Below, one piece after another: positions 1-9,628 of a DNA stretch of 64,000 bases (positions are counted from its first letter, which is position 1; each line of letters opens with the position of its first letter). The stretch lies in assembly GCA_029531795.1 (NCBI GenBank), contig JAPEIS010000002.1, forward strand, positions 1,302,001-1,366,000, in the 5' to 3' direction. The translations under genes were made by a program, and so were the position numbers. Below the pieces are notes generated by a model that was not told the DNA's origin, did no database searches, and was given only the letters and a program-made list of their open reading frames with translations. Source of the stretch: Sclerotinia nivalis. Taxonomy: Eukaryota > Ascomycota > Leotiomycetes > Helotiales > Sclerotiniaceae.

Positions 1-3000
1 CGACTCATCATTTTGGTCAGGTCATCCGATGGTTTGTCTTTTCTTGTTTTGCTTGGACCACGAATGCCGAATCGCTTGCCTTTAGGATCACCATTTGTTG
101 GCCCTGGCTCATTCGTTGATGCGTTAGTGCTTGTTCGTGTCACGGTTGGCTTTAATGATTGACCAGACTGTAAGCTTTCAAGTGAAGGCTTCTTTGAAAC
201 TGCCGTTCTCGTGGACGAGCCTCTTGACACCGTAGAATTCTTGTTTGATTGGAAGAGTCGGAAATGATGGCTATCACCACTGTAACCTGAAAGTATACTG
301 CTCGCTTTACTTTTGGTAGATAAAGCTGTTGTTGGCCTATATTCAGACGTCATTGTTGGATGTAATCGAAGCTCCAATGATCCTGGTCGCGTGCTCGAGG
401 TAGGGTCACCATTATCAACATCAGTGACCTGTAAGTTGATTGAATTGCTACCCGTGGTGTCGTTGCCATCCTCCTCATCATCCACTGGAATCATGTTCTT
501 CACCATGAATGGAGATTTGTTCTTATTGGCATTCGACTTGTCATCATTGTGTCCGGGGAACATGTACTCGAAAAGCCTTTTACCAACCTCGCGCTCAAGT
601 TGGATCTTCATTGGGAAAAGGTTAACTTCGAAATGGTCCATCACCGGTATACCAGCAATTGCTTCCAACATGTACCAGTAAACTCTCAACATTTGTTGGT
701 TTCCTCCTTCATTGAATGCTCCTCGTTCGACATCGAAGTATGGGGCAAACATCTCTGGATAGATGGCATCAGGCATCAGATTGAGTCCTACGATGTTTCC
801 GATCTGCATTAGATTGATATGCGAACCATCGGAATTATCGGTTCGATCATATTCGGCATGCTGGATTTGAAATTCCATCAAGGGTTCGTTATTATCACGA
901 ATTAGATGCCAGACGATTTGATCGGAAGAGATGTTCCATCGTAAGAGACCGGTAGCCTGTGTGCCATCATACTTTCGCTGAGAAGTTGTAATAGCCTTCA
1001 TCATGAAAAACAATTCATCTTCACAGGCTGCAAGATCTCGATCCAGCGTGATTCTATCCTCCCAACCCTTCTTATCAAGCGACTTTGAATGGATTTGGAA
1101 TTGTGTCTTGATCTCATCAAGCTGTCTAATTCGTTCTTGGAGTCGAGTGACCATCTCTGGAGCCCCGCGCAAGTCGCTGAAGTCAGACGCGAGCATAATC
1201 TTTTCGAGCCGTTCATTCCTAGTCTTTTCCAGAGGTTCGCTATACATAAGCAGATCCAACACGATGATGTACATAGCATAGTATTGCGACGAGTTACATA
1301 TGGCTTGGATCTTTGGAAATTCTACCCATAAATTGTCTATGCGATTCTCCATGCCATTTGGACCGGAAGGATGGTCATTTTCATTGCTGATCTCATCATT
1401 ATATTTGAGGCGCAGCGTGTTGTATTTCTCGTATCGTAAGCTGGCAGAGGTCTTTTGCACAACACGTTTGAATCCAAATGGATCAACTTGGAAATCGAAC
1501 ATGACTTCCATCGGTACCCAAGGAGGCCAAGACGACCCAGCGGAAGCACCGTAGTGGCTGCCGGAATACAATGACAAAACCTGAGCTGAAAACCATTTTT
1601 GGTGTGTGACAAAAAATTGGGTACTGTCCATTTCAACCGAGAATCGACGTTGTACGAGACCGCTAACATCGTCAAACATACGATGCTTATCCATGACCTC
1701 GACAACTTTCAACTCCATTCCTTTAGCTGTTACCATCACAACAGACTTTAGGTTCTTCTCGCTCTGAAGTTGTATTTGCGGTGCGATGAGTCGGACATGA
1801 TAGCTATTTTGTGGCGTGAATTCAGGAGTAATGTTCGAGTTCAGTTGGTCGGTAGACACTTGGTGCGCGGTTTCATGACCTTGAGGATCATCAGCATTAA
1901 CGAATTTTTTCCCATCAGCCAAAATCTCCTTGATACGATCCTCAACTTCTTGTGATGCTGGACCCTCTGCAGGGTCCTCTGGCGTTTGAGATGTAGAAGC
2001 AGATTTCATAGAAGGCTCCCCAGTCTGTGCAGCTGTCGGCCTGGGATTCTTGGCTTTATTTTGTTCTTCGACGATGTCGAGTATGAACTTCACAGCCCGT
2101 CGAGATAGATAGTACACAAAACCACGTCTCTGACTGACTTGATGAATATAGCGAAGGATTATATTTCGTAATAAATTGTTCCACTTCAATTGCATGTTAT
2201 GGATGACGAAGCGATTGTTAAAATCGCTGACAAAGTCACCCGAAGGCGGGTCGTCATGAATCGCTTCCGTTTCAATCGGACTTTCCCCTGTACGATCAGC
2301 ATCTTCGTCGCCATCAGGAATAGTCCGTGGATCATTGGTGTTTACACGCTCCACCATACGTTGTTTCATGGATTCCAGGAAGATCTTTTTGTTGCGCAAA
2401 AATGGGCCATGGATGGTCAATTGGTCGTATTGAGCTTTGAGAGATGAATTTTGCGGGTCCTGCGAATATGCCCATTCGGCGGACTCAAGGGCTTCCTGGT
2501 GATCGTCAATCTGTTTATCGAGTTGAACTAAGCGGTCAGTAATGAGCTGACATTGGACTCGCCGTGGATCATCATCCTTGCTCATTATGCAGAAATGTGT
2601 AGGTTCGTTACCAAAAGGACTAGTTCGTTCTGGATCACCGGAAATATTATCACCATGATCAGTTTGTCGGAAATACGTGAAACGTGGGGCATAAGCCAGT
2701 GGCAGAATCTTCGTTTCTGGGTTTGCTTCGGCTGGAAGTATCCAATCCAACTCAACGAAATCATCCATGTCAATCCAGGTAAAATCATTGTCAGGAATAT
2801 CGAAATGTGATAGATCTGTTTGACCTCGTTCCAGTTGAGATACCAGAGTAGGAGCAGAAGCTTTTTGAAGATCTTCCGGTGTCGTTCCCGCGATACTAGC
2901 AGAGATGGCACGGATATCTGCCGACAGCAAATCTAGTTGTGCTCGATGTAATTTCATGGCGCTTGTCGTGGTTTGAGTGTTTCGACCTTTGTCTTGTGTC

Positions 3001-6000
3001 ATAAATTCTTCTCGTCGTTGATGCATGTCGAGCATAAAGCTATCCAATCTCATCTTGAGACCAGTGGCAGATACAACATCTTCAGAATAGTCCTCTGCAT
3101 CTTTGTGTTTGTAGACATGACTGAGGAACAGAGGTGCAAGTAATAAATTGTACTTGATTGTGGCAAGATGCCTGCCAAACTTTTTGCTCGACTTCTCAAT
3201 TCCTGGCCATAAGTCACCTTGTCGAATTGGCAATGACATGGTGCCACCAAACATCGACCACCAAGAAAAGAAATGTGTGAAGAATCGGGGAGTAAGATGT
3301 ACAGTGTTATAGCTTCTTGAAGGCACCGTGTTTGATACAGACCACTCACGGTCGACCGGTGCTTTGACTGCTATCGACATATGGATATGGTGACTACGGA
3401 AGCCTCGGAATGCATCGTATTCCTGGCCGGGTGGAGCTTTGCAATACTGTAATTCCTTTGTCACCACATTGTAATGCGGTTCGAAGTCAAAAGAACGTGT
3501 ACCATCATCGAGATCTCTCTCAAACATAAGACCTACCAACCACTGAACATTGCCAGATAGTTTCATGACAACTTTCTTGAAGATTGCACCGTGCCTGAAG
3601 CTGTCGGAGCTCACAACGCTATCGCTGTCGTTCTGCTCCGAGGCAGTGACGCGAGCTTGATGGCTGAAGTCTGGTATGGCGAGAATATATTCACCACTGT
3701 CTACTGTGATGAATTTGCGTGGATCATCATCTCGGCAAACGCTCAATCGTACATCGTTCCGCCAACACATAAGGAACCCGGCACCATCACCTGTGACAAT
3801 GTAAGGATCTCGTGTTCCCTTCAATGTGAGATGAACGTCGCCATCTCCCTTCCATGCAACATCAATTCTGGAGTGGAAACTGAGACGAAGTTTATCCCAG
3901 AATCCAATTCGCTCTGAAGGATCAACTTGTGGCTTCGTAAATGTCTCAATGACCATCATCATGTCTTGAATTGCAGGTTGATAAGAAGCACCCCAAGTTA
4001 TACGAGTAGGTAACTCTGTATTAATGTTGACATTTATATTAGAATAACATTTGACAGGTGAAACTGTCTTGCGCACATCTATGGCAAATCCTCCTGTTCT
4101 GGGCATTCCTGGCTCACGATTGAGTGGGGGAATGATATCGACCTTAACATGACGAACAGACTCAGAACCTCGGAACTCCTCAGCAACAACGAAATCTGTT
4201 TTGAGAGACCAAGCTGGCATCCTTGGTGACTGTCCAGGCCTGATTGCTGGTACATGCAACAGAGGTAATGGATAATCTCGTAACGTTACTCGTGCTTCCC
4301 CCATATCGATTTGAACATTCATCGGCACTAGGAGTGAGTACTGCATGTCGCGAGGCATACCTTTTCCCATTTTATGGAGAAAATCAGGAAGCTGGTTCAT
4401 AGGAAATGATGGTTTGTCGACCGTTATGTGAAGGTCACTTATCAAAGTGCTCATCAATGCTGGCCGCTGTGGAACTTCCAGTATATTTTCGGTCTCCTCC
4501 ATATCGTCCGGTAATTCGTCAGGTCCCCAAAAGACGCCACGAAGATTTTTCATGCCATCCTTTGCAATTGCATAAACCCTGTCAATTCGTTTTTTCCAGC
4601 TCTGAGCGTTGTGACGTCGGAGCCTGTCGTGAGCTTCAGAGATTGATATATTTGCAGTTCCACTTATGCCGCATGTTCCTTCAGGATCGTAGCGAAACTT
4701 CCGGCCTCGTTGAGTTCTAGGTGAAAGCTCTCCAAGTAAATCATCGCCCGCACTCTTGTGTCGTCTTGAAGAATCTTCCTTGTTATTGCTACGACCACGA
4801 GGGTGCGCTGACCTATTTCGATAACGCTGGGTATCTCTGCGCATTTCTTCCTCATCAATCTTCTTTGCTTTCACGTCAAATGCCGCTTCTCGTGCCAAGC
4901 GTTGCTGCTGCTCAATCAAACCAGCTCTGTATATGGCACCCAACTTCCACTCAAAGGCTCCGTCTTCTAACTCGAAAAGTAATGCTTTGCTACGTATTGA
5001 CAGCCTCGGGATGAGTTTGGGGCCCTCTGGATGCTTGTCGAGGATGTACTCGTTAGTACCTGTCTTGATGCGATGGTGGAGTTGTTCCACAGCTTTGAGT
5101 GTGTTGACAACGTTATCGACAACTTGGTGAAAAATGAGCTGATGCGGTACCGCCAGCCTTATGGCATTGGTTGTAATGTCTATCGTCTTTTCTTCATGCA
5201 TCTCACCTGAGCTACGCATCTGACGTTTCTCGCGAAAGTCAACTCTTGCCGATCTAATACTGAGAATTCTGGCCCATACGCTCTTCATTTGTGGAGCCTC
5301 AGCATATAAACGAACAAGCTTAGCATGGAAGAAGGGTGCTGACCATCTGTGGCGGCCAGCATCGACTCCATATATTTGGAGCATTAATTTGGGGTCCGAA
5401 GGCATATGAGCCTTAACTTGAATTAAAGTAGATCTAAAGTCTATGGTGACTAATTCTTTGGCTCCGAAATTGAACTCCTGATCATCTTGTCCAGGCCAAG
5501 CAAACCCTCCAGGGGAAGTCACCGGCGATAGAAGTGTAGAAGGATCAGATTTCCTTGACGACGCTGTTGCCCGTGCTGCCTCTTCGGCTGCCGCAACATC
5601 AGCATTTGTGCGAACAAAGGCCTTCCTAAGCACTGTTGAAGCTACACCGCATGCGTAGTGTCGATATAACGAATATTGTACCAAGACGCTTTTCACGTGC
5701 GAATTGAGATGGAATATCGGTCCTTGATTGTCGCTCGAAGTGGAAAGAGCGACTTCAAATCTAGGAATCGAAACAAAAGGCTCTGCTTCCCACTTTTCTG
5801 TTGATTCGACGACAAACGACTCAAAGCCACGACCGTGTACAGCTAAACGCCTACCATCGGTTGGATTTTGATCACGCTTTTTCCTAGGCGATGGAGGCAT
5901 TGTAAGAAATATCTCAGGGTCGGGGGTAAGAGAACGACTTCCTGCACGACGACGAGTTCGGCGTTCATTAGGCTCAACTTTTTGGGCTCTATACTCGGCA

Positions 6001-8090
6001 GTCCAGGATTCCAGCTGAATTGCAACACCACGTGTATCTTCTGCTATTGATTCGTCAATTCCAGCTACTTCGGCGCTGAAATCAGAGCCCTGGAGTTGGA
6101 AGTGCAGCAACCAATGAGGTAACGCCCGGATGAAGTTTGTGTCTCGAGAAGTTCTAGAATGAGGTTTCTTATCTGGTTCAACATTGAGCCTGAGTTGACG
6201 AACAATTTGGCGAACACCATCACTGATCTCTGGTCGAATCAAATGTACCGAAAACGTCTGGACATTACCCGTAGCCACAACGTAAACTTCTGGATTGGCA
6301 CTGACTGAGACTTTCAGATCGAGCGTTTCGATTTGAAGCAAGTCAAATCGAGATCCGGAGCATGTTTGGTAATAGAGATCATGGGACTGTAGTCGTAACG
6401 TAGAACCAAGACTATAATGCAACTCTCCTACCGCAGAATGTGAAGATTCTATATCCAGAGATATAGAAGATATAGAAGATATGATAAGATCGAAATCATC
6501 CTCAACTGCCGTATCTCCAACGGGAGGTAGAGAAATTCGAATAACAGGCTCGTGCATCGAGAATTTGACATTAGCTTTAGGTAATAACCGAGATATTAGT
6601 GTATGTCTTTCTGGTGTGTCTTTCTTCGATTTCGGATTTGATTTCGCCATGGCTAAAACAAGAGGAAGATGTCTTGGATCAAGATCAATGGAAGGTGATG
6701 TAACGACGGCATTAGCGAACAAAATATTCGCATTGCGTTCATCTGCACTATTGTCTGTAGCAAATTGAACCGTTTTTGATAAAGATGTAGTTCGAATTGT
6801 AGTAGTTGCCATTGGAACATAGACTAGCCTGTCGGATCTTCCTCGGCCATCATCGACTCCGACAGAGATGGAGAGAGCAGCAATAAGAGCCTGGTGAGCT
6901 ATGTCTTTCGAGGAGAAATACATTCGGTGGGCAGGGGACTTTTGGTCCAAACGATGAAGGTCCACTCCAACCTCCTTCATAGAAGCATTGAGATACATTG
7001 GTGAACCCGAGGGCTGTATTGAGGTGATTTTCTTACTGAATCCAATGTAGCTGACTGCAAATTGTACTTCCTTTATACCCCGAAGAATAGAGCTCGCAAA
7101 CTCCTTGGAATCCGATACTGTTTGTACAAGATTTTTCTCTTCACTTCCAGGCCTTTCAAGCTCCCCAATAATGCTTGCGACAGATATCTCCTCTGGTGCA
7201 GGCTTTCCGTCCTTGATTGTGCGCAGCTTGCGACAACCCTTATATTTGTTTATGCATGTATTTATGTCGTCATATGGTATATGAACTCGGCCCAGTTTAA
7301 GAGCGACTGCTGCTTCCCGCAAACCATCGAGTTCCTTGTATAGTATCCCGTTTATGTTCAATGTAAGGTGATCCAGTACTTCTAAAGACTCCCCTCCTTC
7401 CGGTGTAAACAGAACACTGCGGATAGTCAGCATCCATTCTGCAGGTTGCTGATTACTCTTGGCGTTCTTCACATGTGTAAACATGCTCCCACGATCAACC
7501 GTTTTCCTCCTTGTATCCACTGCCATTGTAAAACTTCCTAACTGTATGTTGCCAACATCAACCACGGTCACCGATGAGTTCGAGGCCACGACGTCCACCA
7601 TTTGAATCCAATTTATATTGCGGTGTAGACGTTTGATTCGTTCCTTGATGCTTGTAAGTTGCTCCCACATTTTGCTGCGCTGCGGCTCGAAGGAGGTAGC
7701 ACGCCTAGAAAGTGGTTTGCTCTCGGATTCGCCTTTGTGACTTGAGCCATCCTGCTCTTCTTCTTCTTCGACAACCCCATTTCCCTCAGGGCTACGTGCC
7801 GTTTTATCTCCATCCAAAACCTTCAAATCCAGAGTAACTTCCAGCTCTGTCAAAACAATACTGAGCCATGTCGGTTCTGCGAAAGTAGGGCGATGGATAT
7901 TTAGTCCCAGACCTCGAATCTCAATCTTGATACCATCTTTCGGAGTAAATGCAAGTCTCCTCAGAGAAAAGTAACCGATGCGCTGAATGGATATTCCCGT
8001 TATGATTCGTATTATGGCGAAAAGTATGAAGGATGAGAGGTATAGTAGGACTATCACCCCAAAGATGAAGGTGGGATTTAACAATGCCAT
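1..8090 (-). CDS. FMP27: FMP27/BLTP2 (Hobbit) family bridge-like lipid transfer protein, C-terminus outside window
   Basis: One open frame runs on the minus strand from ATG at 8090 to the left edge, about 2,696 codons; the stretches I read through carried no stop and I saw no intron. The N-terminus is a hydrophobic anchor (LLYLSSFILFAIIRI), followed by the conserved start of the tube-forming domain (QRIGYFSLRRLAFTPKDG). The family hallmark GFWDK is encoded near 3,900 (RIGFWDKLRLSFHSRIDVAW) and WPPW near 1,530 (SSWPPWVPMEV). Known members (yeast Fmp27/Hob1, Drosophila Hobbit, human KIAA0100) are rod-like proteins with a lipid-carrying groove that work at contacts between the endoplasmic reticulum and the plasma membrane. 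The readable part ends in a Ser/Lys-rich linker, so roughly the last 200-350 residues are probably missing. Every other ORF inside this span is a shadow. Confidence 0.93.
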   Translation of the reverse strand, partial: MALLNPTFIFGVIVLLYLSSFILFAIIRIITGISIQRIGYFSLRRLAFTPKDGIKIEIRGLGLNIHRPTFAEPTWLSIVLTELEVTLDLKVLDGDKTARSPEGNGVVEEEEEQDGSSHKGESESKPLSRRATSFEPQRSKMWEQLTSIKERIKRLHRNINWIQMVDVVASNSSVTVVDVGNIQLGSFTMAVDTRRKTVDRGSMFTHVKNAKSNQQPAEWMLTIRSVLFTPEGGESLEVLDHLTLNINGILYKELDGLREAAVALKLGRVHIPYDDINTCINKYKGCRKLRTIKDGKPAPEEISVASIIGELERPGSEEKNLVQTVSDSKEFASSILRGIKEVQFAVSYIGFSKKITSIQPSGSPMYLNASMKEVGVDLHRLDQKSPAHRMYFSSKDIAHQALIAALSISVGVDDGRGRSDRLVYVPMATTTIRTTSLSKTVQFATDNSADERNANILFANAVVTSPSIDLDPRHLPLVLAMAKSNPKSKKDTPERHTLISRLLPKANVKFSMHEPVIRISLPPVGDTAVEDDFDLIISSISSISLDIESSHSAVGELHYSLGSTLRLQSHDLYYQTCSGSRFDLLQIETLDLKVSVSANPEVYVVATGNVQTFSVHLIRPEISDGVRQIVRQLRLNVEPDKKPHSRTSRDTNFIRALPHWLLHFQLQGSDFSAEVAGIDESIAEDTRGVAIQLESWTAEYRAQKVEPNERRTRRRAGSRSLTPDPEIFLTMPPSPRKKRDQNPTDGRRLAVHGRGFESFVVESTEKWEAEPFVSIPRFEVALSTSSDNQGPIFHLNSHVKSVLVQYSLYRHYACGVASTVLRKAFVRTNADVAAAEEAARATASSRKSDPSTLLSPVTSPGGFAWPGQDDQEFNFGAKELVTIDFRSTLIQVKAHMPSDPKLMLQIYGVDAGRHRWSAPFFHAKLVRLYAEAPQMKSVWARILSIRSARVDFREKRQMRSSGEMHEEKTIDITTNAIRLAVPHQLIFHQVVDNVVNTLKAVEQLHHRIKTGTNEYILDKHPEGPKLIPRLSIRSKALLFELEDGAFEWKLGAIYRAGLIEQQQRLAREAAFDVKAKKIDEEEMRRDTQRYRNRSAHPRGRSNNKEDSSRRHKSAGDDLLGELSPRTQRGRKFRYDPEGTCGISGTANISISEAHDRLRRHNAQSWKKRIDRVYAIAKDGMKNLRGVFWGPDELPDDMEETENILEVPQRPALMSTLISDLHITVDKPSFPMNQLPDFLHKMGKGMPRDMQYSLLVPMNVQIDMGEARVTLRDYPLPLLHVPAIRPGQSPRMPAWSLKTDFVVAEEFRGSESVRHVKVDIIPPLNREPGMPRTGGFAIDVRKTVSPVKCYSNINVNINTELPTRITWGASYQPAIQDMMMVIETFTKPQVDPSERIGFWDKLRLSFHSRIDVAWKGDGDVHLTLKGTRDPYIVTGDGAGFLMCWRNDVRLSVCRDDDPRKFITVDSGEYILAIPDFSHQARVTASEQNDSDSVVSSDSFRHGAIFKKVVMKLSGNVQWLVGLMFERDLDDGTRSFDFEPHYNVVTKELQYCKAPPGQEYDAFRGFRSHHIHMSIAVKAPVDREWSVSNTVPSRSYNTVHLTPRFFTHFFSWWSMFGGTMSLPIRQGDLWPGIEKSSKKFGRHLATIKYNLLLAPLFLSHVYKHKDAEDYSEDVVSATGLKMRLDSFMLDMHQRREEFMTQDKGRNTQTTTSAMKLHRAQLDLLSADIRAISASIAGTTPEDLQKASAPTLVSQLERGQTDLSHFDIPDNDFTWIDMDDFVELDWILPAEANPETKILPLAYAPRFTYFRQTDHGDNISGDPERTSPFGNEPTHFCIMSKDDDPRRVQCQLITDRLVQLDKQIDDHQEALESAEWAYSQDPQNSSLKAQYDQLTIHGPFLRNKKIFLESMKQRMVERVNTNDPRTIPDGDEDADRTGESPIETEAIHDDPPSGDFVSDFNNRFVIHNMQLKWNNLLRNIILRYIHQVSQRRGFVYYLSRRAVKFILDIVEEQNKAKNPRPTAAQTGEPSMKSASTSQTPEDPAEGPASQEVEDRIKEILADGKKFVNADDPQGHETAHQVSTDQLNSNITPEFTPQNSYHVRLIAPQIQLQSEKNLKSVVMVTAKGMELKVVEVMDKHRMFDDVSGLVQRRFSVEMDSTQFFVTHQKWFSAQVLSLYSGSHYGASAGSSWPPWVPMEVMFDFQVDPFGFKRVVQKTSASLRYEKYNTLRLKYNDEISNENDHPSGPNGMENRIDNLWVEFPKIQAICNSSQYYAMYIIVLDLLMYSEPLEKTRNERLEKIMLASDFSDLRGAPEMVTRLQERIRQLDEIKTQFQIHSKSLDKKGWEDRITLDRDLAACEDELFFMMKAITTSQRKYDGTQATGLLRWNISSDQIVWHLIRDNNEPLMEFQIQHAEYDRTDNSDGSHINLMQIGNIVGLNLMPDAIYPEMFAPYFDVERGAFNEGGNQQMLRVYWYMLEAIAGIPVMDHFEVNLFPMKIQLEREVGKRLFEYMFPGHNDDKSNANKNKSPFMVKNMIPVDDEEDGNDTTGSNSINLQVTDVDNGDPTSSTRPGSLELRLHPTMTSEYRPTTALSTKSKASSILSGYSGDSHHFRLFQSNKNSTVSRGSSTRTAVSKKPSLESLQSGQSLKPTVTRTSTNASTNEPGPTNGDPKGKRFGIRGPSKTRKDKPSDDLTKMMS

Positions 8091-8927
8091 GGCAATCAAA
8101 GTGTCAGTCGCAAACCGCCATTCGTATACTTCCGCAAAGGCAATGAGTAGATAATCCGAAAGCTTCCTCTAATAAAGGGACTTCTGGCGTTAGCAAGAAA
8201 ATAAATTCCATTCGCGCGCTTTCATTACTGAGAAACAAATGAAGTTTTGGGTGGGGAATCAGGGCAAATTGAGCTCGATGTGTCTAATTGGAATTTCCCG
8301 ATTGTGCCGTTCACATTATTGCGTAACCAAAAGGAAGCTACAAGAATTTAAAATAGTAAAGTAGATAGGGATGATCAAGCAAGTTAAGTCACTTGGTAAG
8401 CTTTTTGTGGTAGTTTCCAAATCAAAATAAGGAGATACTTCCGCTTTGTACGTGAAGGTAGTGTAGGTAGGTATAAGTGTTGATGATTACCCTTCTTTCA
8501 CTCTGAATTGTGAATAATGAAGAATGAGGAATGAACAATAATGCCTTTTCTTTCTAAATATGATGAAGTCGTATATGACACGTTAATCTTTTTGTCTACG
8601 TTTCATCAATAATGCTACATATATATTTTTATGGATATGCATTCGGCGGATAGGATGAACTTGGATGAATTTGATACTTGTTGGTGGGACGCAAAGGGGG
8701 GATGGAGATAAGATCCAACTCGGCGATAGGTTGTATGGTTGTATGGTTGTATACTTTTCTCCTTTAGTTCTCTAGTTCTATGGGAAGAACTGGTGGAATA
8801 CCGGTTATGGAAATGGGAATATCAATGTTTTGGACGCCCCCAAATTAGTTTATGTGTGTGTACAGACTAAACGGCTCGGTCCACCACAAAATCCCTTAAA
8901 ATTGTTTCTATACATGTTCTAGAATAT

Positions 8928-8993
8928 ATGTTCCAATTATGTTCCAATTATGTTCCAATTATGTTCCAATTATGTTCCAATTATGTTCCAATT
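8928..8993. repeat. 11-bp tandem repeat, six perfect copies
   Basis: ATGTTCCAATT is repeated six times without change, starting at 8928, 8939, 8950, 8961, 8972 and 8983. A mutated seventh copy begins at 8994. It lies between divergent genes, about 840 bp upstream of FMP27. Confidence 0.97.
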
Positions 8994-9152
8994 ATGTTTC
9001 AAATCTTCTAAACAAACTGGAGCGACTTTAAATGACGATATCAAAACTTGCCAGGGTATTTAGGGTCTCATATCAAATCCATGGTATTGGTCGAAGGACC
9101 TACTAGGTAGAATATTCTGTACATGAAATACCCATGTGCAATTAATTAATTG

Positions 9153-9162
9153 TACGGAGTAC
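9153..9162. repeat. TACGGAGTAC element
   Basis: One of five exact copies of the TACGGAGTA core in the window; the others are at 26080-26088, 34141-34149, 52285-52293 and (reverse complement) 52428-52436. All lie in spacers. Confidence 0.85.
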
Positions 9163-9315
9163 GTACGGGAGAAAGGAGTTAAAAAAGCTGCTAGGTAAGT
9201 CTTAGTAAGGTACCTATTACTATTAACAGTTCAATTATACTAGGTAAACTTTTATACAGAATATCAACTCTTCCATTAATTTTATCGACAATTCCTTATT
9301 CGACGATATACTAGG

Positions 9316-9346
9316 AAGGTAGGTAGTAGGTAGTAGGTAGGTAGGT
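9316..9346. repeat. TAGG-type simple repeat
   Basis: A run of GTAGGTA units just before the leader of the CofD-like gene. The same unit (or CTAC on this strand) recurs in several spacers of the window, notably near 21650, 22050 and 26245. Confidence 0.85.
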
Positions 9347-9628
9347 GCGACTCTCTTTTCTCATTGATATCGCAAGCTTCTCTTTCCATTTCCACCCTTT
9401 CATTTTCTTGACACTGCCACTCAACATATCATCACATCACCAAGAACAAGAACAAAACCACAACGTGTCCCGAAATCTGTTCATTCCATCCCCCTCACCA
9501 TCTCATTTCCCAGATCCTCAACATGATAACGTGAAGCTCTTTTCCTTTTTCTTTTCCTATCCCAAAGCTTGGGATCAAAACTCAAAAATCATAGCTTCAA
9601 GATCAAAATTTTAACCCGAGTCTCAACC

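Larger units (their letters stand above)
8091..9628. other. Divergent intergenic region, FMP27 / CofD-like gene
   Basis: No gene is seen. It should hold both promoters, since the flanking genes point away from each other. It contains an 11-bp tandem repeat (8928-8993), a TACGGAGTAC element at 9153-9162 and a TAGG-rich run near 9316-9346. The last 280 bases before the CofD-like start are pyrimidine-rich, as in many fungal 5' leaders. Confidence 0.7.

Noticed and set aside
313..7813. Many ORFs of 60-135 codons on both strands across the first 8 kb
   Set aside because: They overlap the long FMP27 frame, which carries the GFWDK and WPPW motifs; the short ones show no family features.
8928..8993. 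Possible CRISPR-like array
   Set aside because: Units are directly adjacent with no spacers, and the genome is eukaryotic; it is a plain tandem repeat.
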